From positions 1 through 13,222 of the forward strand of contig JAFUGO010000111.1 in the NCBI GenBank assembly GCA_017469325.1: a stretch of 13,222 nucleotides of DNA. The letters are read 5' to 3'. Below are positions 1-7,242 of the stretch, piece by piece. Positions within the stretch are counted from its first letter, which is position 1. Every line of letters begins with the position of its first letter. This DNA comes from Mogibacterium sp. GTDB taxonomy: Bacteria > Bacillota_A > Clostridia > Peptostreptococcales > Anaerovoracaceae. The notes under the pieces are model-generated. The model ran no database searches and had not been told where the DNA came from. It worked only from the letters and a program-made list of their open reading frames with translations. The position numbers were made by a program, and so were the translations under genes.

Positions 1-2
1 GG

Positions 3-281
3 CTGCTGGCCGATCTTTCGGACAGCGACATAGACGCGATCGGACGCGCAGTGCATTGTCTCACTTTCCATCCGGAATCGCTCCGCGGCTGGAACGACGC
101 CCAGGTGACTATGGGCGGAGTGGCTCTCGATGAAATAAAAGAAGCGACATCGGAGTCGCGTCTGGGCAACGGATTATAAAATAATGGCGCGCTCGCCGAC
201 AGGGACTTCCCGTGCGGCGGATTCAACCTGAGCAACGCCTGGCTCACAGGTCTTGCCGCGGCTGACGATATCGCTCGATGA
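3..281 (+). pseudogene. C-terminal end of a HI0933/BaiN-type NAD(P)/FAD flavoprotein, interrupted by an in-frame stop
   Basis: The frame enters from the left edge and reads ...GWNDAQVTMGGVALDEI...TSESRLGNGL, then a TAA at 177-179, then continues in the same frame as NNGALADRDFPCGGFNLSNA...AAADDIAR to a TGA at 279-281. In the HI0933/YhiN/BaiN family the C-terminus carries a QVTxGGV segment, then a short 'GLY-x-x-GE' strand, then 'D-x-D-x-x-CGG-[YF]-NL', which closes the FAD site. Both flanks match, and the TAA falls exactly on the expected aromatic residue (usually Tyr). This suggests a nonsense change, local damage, or a sequence error. The residues after the stop (NNGA where a GE pair is usual) also deviate, so more than one base may have changed. 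If the TAA is real, the product lacks the last ~33 residues including CGGFNL and is probably inactive. The start lies outside the window. The family assignment is confident; calling it a pseudogene is less so. Confidence 0.7.
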
Positions 282-1887
282 TGTGCCACGCGGCGCGTAT
301 ACCGTCGCAGGCAGCAGATGTTATACCACCGGCATATCCCGCGCCTTCACCGGCAGGGAATATGCCTTTTATATTGCTCTCGCCGCTGTCATCCCTGACT
401 ATCCTCACAGGCGATGAGCTTCTTGTCTCGACAGCTGTCACTACAGCCGACGGGTCGTCATAGCCGTGTATCCTGCGTGCAAAATACGGGACGGCTTCTC
501 GTATGGCTTCAGATGCGAAGTCCGGAAGGGAAGAGGTGACAGTGAGCATTCTCGCCCGCGCTTCGTCGTCGACTTTTTCACCCAGAAACTCTGCCATGGT
601 GCAGCTTGGCGCGGTAAAGTCTCCGCCTCCGTTCTCGAAGGCCAGCCTCTCGTATCTCTCCTGGAATCTCACTCCTGCAAGCGCATCATCGCTCCCGAAG
701 TCTTCGGTGCGAACATCGCAGAGGATGCCGCTGTTGGCAGTGCCGCTGTCGCGCTTTCTGTTGCTCATGCCGTTGACGCAGAGCTCACCGTCCTTGGTGC
801 TGCAGACGACGACCTCGCCGCCCGGGCACATGCAGAACGAGTAGACGCCGCGTCCGTTCGATGCTTTGTAACTCAGCCTGTAGTCGGCAGGCGGGAGCTT
901 GCCCAGATTCTCTCTTCCGTACTGGGATTCGTCTATGAGAGACTGAGGGTGCTCCATGCGGACGCCGATCGAGAAAGGCTTCTGCTGCATGGTGAGTCCT
1001 GTGTCGTTTATCATCGCGAAAGTGTCGCGTGCGCTGTGGCCTATGGCGAGTATGAGGGCCTCCGCCGGGATCGTCCTTGAGGGACCCGCAGGGGACTGAT
1101 CCGCTTTGCCGGTATCAGCCGGGCCGGTGCTGCGGCCTGAATTGCACGTCACCTCTATCGCTTTGAGACGGCCGTCTTCGGTTATGAGCGATTCGAGCTT
1201 TGTATCGAAGAGTATCTCGCCGCCGAGGCTTTCTATCTTTTTTCGTATATTGACTATGACGACGCGAAGGACGTCTGTCCCTATATGCGGCTTGGCCAGG
1301 TACATGATGTCTTCGCCGGCTCCTGCTTCGTAAAACTCGCGGAGCACCTCGCGGATGAGGCTGTCTTTGATGCCTGTTCCTATCTTGCCGTCAGAGAAAG
1401 TGCCGGCTCCGCCTTCGCCGAAGAGCATGTTTGCCTCGGGGTCCAGTACGCGGTCCTTCCTGAATTTTTCGACCGCCTCCACGCGGCCTTCCATCGCCGG
1501 GCCTCTCTCGAGTATGAGAGGGCGGTATCCGCGCCTTGCGAGCTCGAGTCCCGCGAAGAGTCCCGCCGGTCCCATGCCTATGACGACAGGCCTCGATCCG
1601 AGCTCCTTATCACCGGGCTCAGGAAGGCACGGCTTTTCGGCTTTTGGATCGACGGCGCTGACATCGTCTGCGAACTTCTTAGGGATGCGGAGCTTTTTGT
1701 CCACGGTAAAATCCGCCGTGTACACGAACTGTATATGCGGCTTCTTTCTGGAATCCGTCGACCTGCGGCGGACCTCAAAGTCCTTTACGGCAGTCTCCGG
1801 TATGCGCAGCCTATGAGCGACTATACCCGGCAGGGCGGCCACCGGAACATCTATATCTGTCTTTATGCCTTTGAATCTGTATCTCAT
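244..1887 (-). CDS. COG2509-type uncharacterised FAD-dependent dehydrogenase (NAD(P)/FAD-dependent oxidoreductase)
   Basis: This is a 547-residue soluble flavoprotein of the COG2509 type, widespread in Clostridia, with no settled substrate. Residues 1-95 form the family's N-terminal cap domain. A dinucleotide-binding fold follows: VVIGMGPAG at 101-109 (GxGxxG) ending in an acidic residue (LILERG) typical of FAD ribose binding. Further signatures are FGEGGAGTFSDGK near 156-168, AIGHSARDTF near 281-290, the NGMSNRKRD segment, and a C-terminal PAGEGAGYAGGITSAA motif near 511-526 that contacts FAD. Residues about 250-271 (rich in Gly, Pro, Ser, Thr) look like a flexible insertion. The ATG at 1887-1885 fits the family's N-terminus, but only a weak GCGGAC lies upstream and a good promoter sits almost on top of the start. 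The gene converges on the broken flavoprotein to its left, and their 3' ends overlap over 244-281 if that frame is read to its TGA. Confidence 0.9.
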   Translation of the reverse strand: MRYRFKGIKTDIDVPVAALPGIVAHRLRIPETAVKDFEVRRRSTDSRKKPHIQFVYTADFTVDKKLRIPKKFADDVSAVDPKAEKPCLPEPGDKELGSRPVVIGMGPAGLFAGLELARRGYRPLILERGPAMEGRVEAVEKFRKDRVLDPEANMLFGEGGAGTFSDGKIGTGIKDSLIREVLREFYEAGAGEDIMYLAKPHIGTDVLRVVIVNIRKKIESLGGEILFDTKLESLITEDGRLKAIEVTCNSGRSTGPADTGKADQSPAGPSRTIPAEALILAIGHSARDTFAMINDTGLTMQQKPFSIGVRMEHPQSLIDESQYGRENLGKLPPADYRLSYKASNGRGVYSFCMCPGGEVVVCSTKDGELCVNGMSNRKRDSGTANSGILCDVRTEDFGSDDALAGVRFQERYERLAFENGGGDFTAPSCTMAEFLGEKVDDEARARMLTVTSSLPDFASEAIREAVPYFARRIHGYDDPSAVVTAVETRSSSPVRIVRDDSGESNIKGIFPAGEGAGYAGGITSAACDGIRAAWHIIERYRQPRQDL

Positions 1888-1896
1888 GTCCGCTTA

Positions 1897-1926
1897 ATTG
1901 TATCCCCGCTCCGCCGTCGATGGCAA
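1897..1926 (-). promoter_or_regulatory. Probable sigma-70-type promoter of the COG2509 flavoprotein
   Basis: Read on the minus strand, TTGCCA (1926-1921) and TACAAT (1902-1897) are separated by 18 bp, close to the TTGACA/TATAAT consensus. The expected transcription start is about seven bases downstream, near 1890, only a few bases before the ATG at 1887. If this promoter is used, the mRNA would be leaderless or nearly so, which fits the absence of a good ribosome binding site. Confidence 0.5.
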
Positions 1927-2007
1927 GAAAGAATGGCCCGGACTGTGAATTATCCGTGTGTTTTATGAAATATACGCGGCTTGCGGGGTGCATCAAAATC
2001 GCACGTA

Positions 2008-2016
2008 TGATACAAT
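2008..2016 (+). promoter_or_regulatory. Probable extended -10 promoter for the dCMP deaminase-dapB-DUF2207-typA-pyc run
   Basis: TGATACAAT at 2008-2016 matches an extended -10 element (TGnTATAAT). No good -35 lies 17 bp upstream; TTGCGG at 1981-1986 is too far for this -10 but sits 19 bp from an overlapping TATGAT at 2006-2011. The start would be near 2023, giving a leader of about 30 bases. This is the only convincing promoter ahead of the five-gene run. Confidence 0.5.
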
Positions 2017-2052
2017 CATTTGAATGGATAAAAGAAATCAGCGGAGGACGAT

Positions 2053-2544
2053 ATGGTGACTAAGAGAACAGACTATATATCCTGGGACGAATACTTCATG
2101 GGGATCGCGCTTCTCGCGTCAAAGAGGAGCAAAGACCCTAACACTCAGGTAGGTGCGTGCATAGTTGATCAGAACAACGTGATACTCGCGACGGGTTACA
2201 ACGGATTCCCTAAGGGATGCTCCGACGACGAATTCCCGTGGGACCGCGAGGGCGAGAACACGAAGTATCCTTATGTAGTGCATGCGGAGCTGAACGCCAT
2301 ACTGAATGCATCGGGCAAGGACCTTCACGGAGCGAGGATATACGTTGCGCTGTTCCCTTGCAATGAGTGCGCCAAGGCGATCATCCAGTCCGGGATCAAA
2401 GAGGTCGTATACCTTTCGGACAAATACGCTAACACACCGGCGACTCAGGCATCCAAGCTCATGCTCACCACATCGGGCGTAAAGCTGACTCAGATGAAGC
2501 CTGTGATGGATACGCTCGAGCTCAACTACAAAGTAGAGAAGTAA
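2053..2544 (+). CDS. dCMP deaminase (deoxycytidylate deaminase), zinc-dependent
   Basis: This 163-residue protein of the cytidine/deoxycytidylate deaminase superfamily should deaminate dCMP to dUMP, the substrate of thymidylate synthase. The zinc site is complete: His77-Ala-Glu79 (HAE, with Glu as proton shuttle) and Pro102-Cys103-Asn-Glu-Cys106. The GYNGFPKGCSDD stretch at 48-59 matches the loop that in T4 and human dCMP deaminase takes part in dCTP/dTTP allosteric control. The KYPYVVHAELNAI and LFPCNECAKAIIQ blocks closely resemble the eukaryotic DCTD type and look less like Bacillus ComEB; this comparison is from memory. The start is fixed by a GGAGG ribosome binding site at 2043-2047, five bases before the ATG. 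It is the first gene of a co-directional run and is followed by dapB after 58 bp. Other deaminases such as tRNA adenosine deaminase lack the GYNGxPxGC loop, so dCMP is the best substrate call. Confidence 0.93.
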   Translation: MVTKRTDYISWDEYFMGIALLASKRSKDPNTQVGACIVDQNNVILATGYNGFPKGCSDDEFPWDREGENTKYPYVVHAELNAILNASGKDLHGARIYVALFPCNECAKAIIQSGIKEVVYLSDKYANTPATQASKLMLTTSGVKLTQMKPVMDTLELNYKVEK

Positions 2545-2590
2545 GGCCGTGAATAACAGATAATAATTGGCGGGCCTGATGGCCGGTCAG

Positions 2591-2596
2591 AAGGAG
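2591..2596 (+). promoter_or_regulatory. Ribosome binding site that fixes the dapB start
   Basis: AAGGAG lies six bases before the ATG at 2603. An in-frame ATG at 2567 would place this site inside the coding region and add twelve residues (MAGLMAGQKEIK) before the conserved start of the DapB Rossmann fold. The downstream ATG is therefore chosen. Confidence 0.85.
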
Positions 2597-2602
2597 ATAA
2601 AG

Positions 2603-3406
2603 ATGGTAAAGGTAATAATAACCGCACCGCGCGGCAAAATGGCAAGCCTCATAGTCGCGGACGCGGCATCGAGAGATGATGTTGAGATAGTAGCCGGGAT
2701 CGGCCCTAAGGGAAGGGATTACATCGGCAGCGATATAGGCGAAGTCGCGATGATCGGAAAGAAGGCGGGCTCGCCCGTCGTCGATGATCTCGAATCCGTG
2801 ATCGACGACGCCGACGTCGTCTGCGATTTTTCGACGGTCGAGCTCGGCATGGAAGTGCTTGAGGCGTGCCTTAAGCATAAAAAGGCTCTTGTTGTGGGCA
2901 CGACCGGCTTCGATGCCGGGCAGCGCGCCCGCCTTGAAGCGGCGGCTCAGGAGATCCCTGTGATGATCGCCGCCAATACGGACCGCATGGTCAATGTAAT
3001 GAGAAAACTTCTTATGGAAGCTGCCGCGCAGCTTTACGATGAGACAGACATAGAGATGGTCGACATGCACGACAACACCAAGCTGGATTCGCCGAGCGGC
3101 ACCGCCCGCGAACTGGTCGAAGCCATGGGTGACGCGGTCGGCAGAGACCTCGTCTCTGATGCCGTATACGGCAGGCCGCTCGGCCGCCACCCTCGCGAAG
3201 AAGGCAAGGTCACGTTCCACGCCATCCGCGGAGGCGACACGCCGTCCAGCCACACCGTATACTTCTTTGGTGACGGCGAGCGTCTCGAGATCACACACCA
3301 CTGTCTCAACTGGAAGGGCTGTGCAAAGGGAGCCGTCAATGCCTGCATCTGGATGGCTGACAAACCTGTCGGTCTCTACGGCATTCGCGAATCCATGGGG
3401 TTGTAA
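2603..3406 (+). CDS. dapB: 4-hydroxy-tetrahydrodipicolinate reductase (DapB)
   Basis: DapB reduces the dihydrodipicolinate-pathway intermediate to tetrahydrodipicolinate using NAD(P)H, in cytoplasmic diaminopimelate and lysine synthesis. From the chosen ATG it has 267 residues, the normal family length. The Rossmann domain begins MVKVIITAPRGKMASLIV, continues through DFST (75-78) and GTTGFD (99-104), then enters the catalytic domain. The signature reads MHDNTKLDSPSGTA: His156 and Lys160 align with the catalytic His159 and Lys163 of the E. coli enzyme, and DSPSGTA binds the dicarboxylate. The C-terminal block GERLEITHH is also typical. Two points are odd. The usual GxxGxMG nucleotide loop is APRGKMA, losing the first and last glycines. 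The second His of the catalytic HH pair is Asp. The rest is well conserved, so an active enzyme of a divergent subgroup is likelier than decay. Its stop codon directly abuts the next start. Confidence 0.93.
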   Translation: MVKVIITAPRGKMASLIVADAASRDDVEIVAGIGPKGRDYIGSDIGEVAMIGKKAGSPVVDDLESVIDDADVVCDFSTVELGMEVLEACLKHKKALVVGTTGFDAGQRARLEAAAQEIPVMIAANTDRMVNVMRKLLMEAAAQLYDETDIEMVDMHDNTKLDSPSGTARELVEAMGDAVGRDLVSDAVYGRPLGRHPREEGKVTFHAIRGGDTPSSHTVYFFGDGERLEITHHCLNWKGCAKGAVNACIWMADKPVGLYGIRESMGL

Positions 3407-5299
3407 ATGAATTCAGGCAAAAAGAAAGACATAACCGCAAACAGAGAACATAGAGGAAATAAAGCATTCAAGGGCATAGTAGTTGCTCTTATGCTTTGTT
3501 TACTCGTTTTTTGCAGCTCCGCCGCGGTATTTGCCGATCCCGAGAACGGCGATCCGAAGCAGCCGGTGACCATCACGGAGCCCGAGGGCGCCTTTGAGGT
3601 AACGGAATACGACTTCACCGCGCAGGTGGGCAAAGACCATTCATACAAAGTAGAAGAAAAGATCAGCGTCAATCTGCCCGCCGACCTTCAGATCATAGAA
3701 TTCGCCATCCCGAGCGGCAACTTCCGCATAAGCGATGTAGAGGTCGAGAACACCGTATTCCAGGCGAATCAGGCATCCGAGGCGAGCAAGGTATACATCG
3801 CCGATCCCGAAAAACTCAGCAAGGGCGCGCACGTTTATACCATAAAGTACAACATACAGGAGTTCCGCGACCGCGACGATTCGAAGGACATGTTCTACTT
3901 CGACGTGCTGCTGCCGGAGTGGAAGCAGCCTATAGGCAAGGTGAACGTGAACGTGAGCTTCCCGGATGACTTCCCGTGGGACGACATGCAGTGCTACTCG
4001 GGACAGTTCGGAGTTCAGGACTCCACTAACAAGATCACTTTCAAGGCGAGCAAAAAGAACCGCACCGTGAAGGTCACGGGCAGCCTGGTTCCCGAGAATT
4101 ACGGCATCACGCTCAAGGCCCAGCTGCCGGATGGCTACTGGGAAGGAGCTCTCGACGGAAGCTGGTCGCTGACGGCCATCACCGCGATCATGGCCGGCGT
4201 ATCGCTGCTGCTCCTCATCCTCTGGTTCATAGGAGGCAGAGACCCTCGCGTAAAGAGGGAGCCTGTCACGAAGCCTATAGAAGGCCTGTCTCCTGTCGAG
4301 CTCGGCTACACATTCAACGGCAGGGTCCGCACGAGAGACGTGCTCCACATGATCATACAGTTCGCACAGAAGGGATACCTTCGCATCAGCGAGTACGAGC
4401 CTAAGAGATACAAGCTGATCAAGGGCGAGAGACCAACAGGCGAAGAGAAGATGTACAGAAACGCGCTCAAGATTCTTTTTGAGGGCGTCTACAAGGGCAG
4501 AGCTCTGGACATGGAGAGGATACCCGCAAGGGTAGAACGCATAAGAGAGGCGATTGCAGACGACGTCGCGGCAGGCTTCGCTTCGAGCGAGAGCGCGCCG
4601 TTCACACCGATCTCACGGGCTTTCAGATACGCAGGCGCTGCCATACTCGGTATAGGCATCGCGCTGGCAACGGGGATCTCGTATTTCTACAACTACCAGC
4701 AGCCAAACTATATTGAGAGCATCGTGACCGGGGCAGTCACGGCGGCAGCAGCGCTCCTGCTGTGCGAGGCCGTCGACAGGCACTATTCATCATCTGTCAA
4801 TTCGAGCAGATACACGGAGCTCCTGGCGGCCTTCGTCTTTGCGCTGCCGGTCATATACGCTTCTTACAGAGTGGCGGCAAACACGGGCAAGCCTATCGCA
4901 GGCTTCCCGATGGTGATAGCCGCAGCCGTAGCGGAATTCTTCATAATAATAATGAGGGCACGCGGCAAAGATAACGCCGTACTGGTGAACAAGATAAGAA
5001 GGCTCCGCAACTTCATCTATCATCCGACACCGAAGGAGCTCCTCGAGAACCATCTCGCGGACAGCGATTACTACTACGATATGATGCTCTACGCACTGGC
5101 CTTCGGAGCCGAAGAATCGTGGGCTATATCGTTCCTCACGCTGGACGTACCTGAGCCTGACTGGTACACGGATGACATAGAGGGCCACGCGTTCTCGAAC
5201 CTCAGAGAAAAGCCGACCAATCTGGATTACGCCAGAGACCTGAGGTCGTTCATCATAACGTTCGAGAGCAAGGCTCCTAAAAAGATCCGCAGCGGATAA
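3407..5299 (+). CDS. DUF2207 domain membrane protein, exported N-terminal domain
   Basis: This 630-residue protein matches the DUF2207 family, whose function is unknown. Residues 1-21 are basic, 22-43 form a hydrophobic signal segment with a plausible cleavage after VFA (43), and about 60-250 form the predicted extracellular DUF2207 beta domain (GAFEVTEYDF... with an LPEWKQPIGKVNV block). A transmembrane helix at about 254-276 is followed by a basic GGRDPRVKRE stop-transfer. A cytoplasmic stretch with SPVELGYTFNGRV (295-307) comes next, then four more hydrophobic segments (about 408-427, 435-454, 470-488, 498-517), and a conserved C-terminal module with DSDYYYDMMLYALAFGAEESW (552-572). The ATG begins on the base after the dapB stop, and the only ribosome site is a GGGG inside the last dapB codons (3397-3400), so translation is probably coupled. 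Family members may act at the envelope, but nothing here gives a reaction. The family call is firm; the function is unknown. Confidence 0.85.
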   Translation: MNSGKKKDITANREHRGNKAFKGIVVALMLCLLVFCSSAAVFADPENGDPKQPVTITEPEGAFEVTEYDFTAQVGKDHSYKVEEKISVNLPADLQIIEFAIPSGNFRISDVEVENTVFQANQASEASKVYIADPEKLSKGAHVYTIKYNIQEFRDRDDSKDMFYFDVLLPEWKQPIGKVNVNVSFPDDFPWDDMQCYSGQFGVQDSTNKITFKASKKNRTVKVTGSLVPENYGITLKAQLPDGYWEGALDGSWSLTAITAIMAGVSLLLLILWFIGGRDPRVKREPVTKPIEGLSPVELGYTFNGRVRTRDVLHMIIQFAQKGYLRISEYEPKRYKLIKGERPTGEEKMYRNALKILFEGVYKGRALDMERIPARVERIREAIADDVAAGFASSESAPFTPISRAFRYAGAAILGIGIALATGISYFYNYQQPNYIESIVTGAVTAAAALLLCEAVDRHYSSSVNSSRYTELLAAFVFALPVIYASYRVAANTGKPIAGFPMVIAAAVAEFFIIIMRARGKDNAVLVNKIRRLRNFIYHPTPKELLENHLADSDYYYDMMLYALAFGAEESWAISFLTLDVPEPDWYTDDIEGHAFSNLREKPTNLDYARDLRSFIITFESKAPKKIRSG

Positions 5300-5326
5300 T
5301 AAGAAAAAGGAAACAAGGGAAAGATA

Positions 5327-7213
5327 ATGTCAGATAAGCAGAAGATAATTAATATAGCAGTTATAGCGCACGTTGACGCCGGCAAGTCGACACTTGTTGA
5401 CGCCCTTCTTGCGCAGTCACATGTATTCAGAGAGAACGAGCAGGTAGTGGACTGCGTCATGGACTCCGACGCCATCGAAAGAGAGCGCGGCATCACGATA
5501 TATTCCAAAAACTGCTCAATAATGTATAAAGATTACAAGATCAACATCGTGGATACACCGGGCCACGCGGACTTCAGCTCGGAGGTAGAGCGCATCATGA
5601 AGACCGTCGACACGGTCATCCTTCTGGTCGATTCCAGCGAGGGACCTATGCCTCAGACAAGATTTGTCCTGAGCAAGTCGCTCGCCCAGGGCATCAACCC
5701 GATACTCTTTATCAACAAGATAGACAAGAAGGACGCCCGCATAGACGAGGTAGTCGATGAGGTTTATGAGCTCTTTATGGACCTCGAGGCAAACGACGAT
5801 CAGCTCGACTTCCCGATCCTCTACGGCATCGCAAGGCAGGGCATCGCGGTCAACGACCCGTCTGATGTTGAGGGCATCAGCATAGGCGAGGGCGCGGCAA
5901 AGATCCGCAAGTCCCCGAAGGGTTACGGTGGACTGGACATCTCGCCGCTGCTGGAGTGCATCATCGATCACTGCGATCCGTATCCGGACACAGATGACGA
6001 GCCGCTGCAGATGCAGGTATCCACGCTCGCGTATGACGACTATATCGGACGTCTCGGCATCGGCCGCATCACACGCGGCACCATAAAAGAAGCCCAGATG
6101 GTATCCGTCACGAGAGGCGACGGAAGCGTCACAAAGAACAAGATCAATCAGATATTCACATATAAGGGACTCAGTAGAACGGTATCGGCGGAAGCCGGCG
6201 CGGGAGACATCGTAGTCGTATCCGGCATCCCCGACATCTCGATCGGAGACACCATCTGCGATCCGGATCACCCTGAGTCGCTCGGGATCATAGAGATAGA
6301 AGAGCCTACGCTCTCGATGAACTTCATGGTCAACACCTCGCCGTTCGCCGGCAAGGTCGGCAAGTATGTTACATCGAGGCATATAAAGGACAGACTCGAG
6401 AAGGAGCTCGAAGTAAACGTGGGACTCCTGGTAGAACCGACAGACACCACCGACTCATTCAAGGTGTCGGGCAGGGGTGAGCTTCACCTCTCGATACTCA
6501 TAGAGAACATGCGCCGCGAGGGCTACGAGCTGGCGGTATCCAAGCCTGAGGTAGTCATCAAACGCGGACCTAACGGCGAGAAGCTGGAGCCGGTAGAAGA
6601 GGTAGTCGTGAGCGTCCCTGACGAATACACGGGACCGGTCATCTCGAAGCTCAACCTCAGAAAGGGCCTCATGACAGCGATGATGTCCGAGGGCAACGGA
6701 TACTCGAGGATCATATTCTCGGTACCGACACGCGGACTCATGGGCTACAGGAGCGAGTTTATAAACGACACCCGCGGCGAGGGCACCATGGTAAGGCGCT
6801 TCAGCGGATTTGAGCCGTGGAAGGGAGACATCCAGGGCCGCATCAACGGAGTCGCCGTAGCTCAGGAAGAGGGCAACTGCACGGCATACGCAATCTTCAC
6901 GATCCAGGAGAGGGTCCAGATGTTCGTAAAGCCTCAGGACCACGTATACGAGGGTCAGCTGGTCGGCATGAACGCGAGGTCGGACGACATGGTCGTAAAT
7001 CCGTGCCGTGCAAAGAAGGCCACCAACATGAGAGCCGCAGGTTCGGATGAGACCATCAAACTCACGCCTCCGCGCACATTCACACTCGAAGAGGCGCTCG
7101 AATTCATCGATGACGATGAGCTTGTAGAGGTCACACCTGAAGACATCCGCCTGCGCAAGAAGCTCCTGACAGAGCTCGAGAGGCGTAAATACAACAACAG
7201 GATCAATAAGTAA
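5327..7213 (+). CDS. typA: Ribosome-associated GTPase TypA/BipA
   Basis: TypA (BipA) is an EF-G-like GTPase that binds the 70S ribosome and helps ribosome assembly and translation under stress or at low temperature. The 628-residue protein has the full layout: P-loop AHVDAGKST (14-22), ERERGIT switch I (51-57), DTPGH (76-80), NKID (130-133), then domain 2, the EF-G III/V-like domains and the BipA-specific C-terminal domain with RGLMGYRSEF starting near 469. It is somewhat longer than E. coli BipA; extra residues lie at about 176-204 (ISIGEGAAKIRKSPKGYGG), between the G domain and domain 2. The P-loop reads HVDAGKS where most TypA proteins have HVDHGKT, a variant I recall from other Clostridia. 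TetM-type proteins are excluded by the BipA C-terminus. AAGGGA at 5315-5320 is the ribosome site, and the gene lies 27 bp after DUF2207. Confidence 0.95.
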   Translation: MSDKQKIINIAVIAHVDAGKSTLVDALLAQSHVFRENEQVVDCVMDSDAIERERGITIYSKNCSIMYKDYKINIVDTPGHADFSSEVERIMKTVDTVILLVDSSEGPMPQTRFVLSKSLAQGINPILFINKIDKKDARIDEVVDEVYELFMDLEANDDQLDFPILYGIARQGIAVNDPSDVEGISIGEGAAKIRKSPKGYGGLDISPLLECIIDHCDPYPDTDDEPLQMQVSTLAYDDYIGRLGIGRITRGTIKEAQMVSVTRGDGSVTKNKINQIFTYKGLSRTVSAEAGAGDIVVVSGIPDISIGDTICDPDHPESLGIIEIEEPTLSMNFMVNTSPFAGKVGKYVTSRHIKDRLEKELEVNVGLLVEPTDTTDSFKVSGRGELHLSILIENMRREGYELAVSKPEVVIKRGPNGEKLEPVEEVVVSVPDEYTGPVISKLNLRKGLMTAMMSEGNGYSRIIFSVPTRGLMGYRSEFINDTRGEGTMVRRFSGFEPWKGDIQGRINGVAVAQEEGNCTAYAIFTIQERVQMFVKPQDHVYEGQLVGMNARSDDMVVNPCRAKKATNMRAAGSDETIKLTPPRTFTLEEALEFIDDDELVEVTPEDIRLRKKLLTELERRKYNNRINK

Positions 7214-7242
7214 GAAGACGATCATTCAGAACGAGGGCATAT

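Noticed and set aside
466..1968. Plus-strand open frames (204 and 227 codons) opposite the COG2509 dehydrogenase
   Set aside because: The minus-strand frame carries continuous flavoprotein motifs, and these frames show none.
2570..2586. GGCC-TGAT-GGCC inverted repeat between the deaminase and dapB as a terminator
   Set aside because: The stem is only four pairs with no T-run, so it is not a terminator and is probably chance.
2567..2602. Upstream in-frame ATG as the dapB start
   Set aside because: The strong AAGGAG at 2591-2596 is placed for the ATG at 2603, and the extra twelve residues precede the conserved Rossmann strand.
5516..7225. Long minus-strand open frames opposite typA (288 and 256 codons)
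   Set aside because: These are shadow frames caused by codon bias on the typA strand, with no ribosome site or family resemblance.
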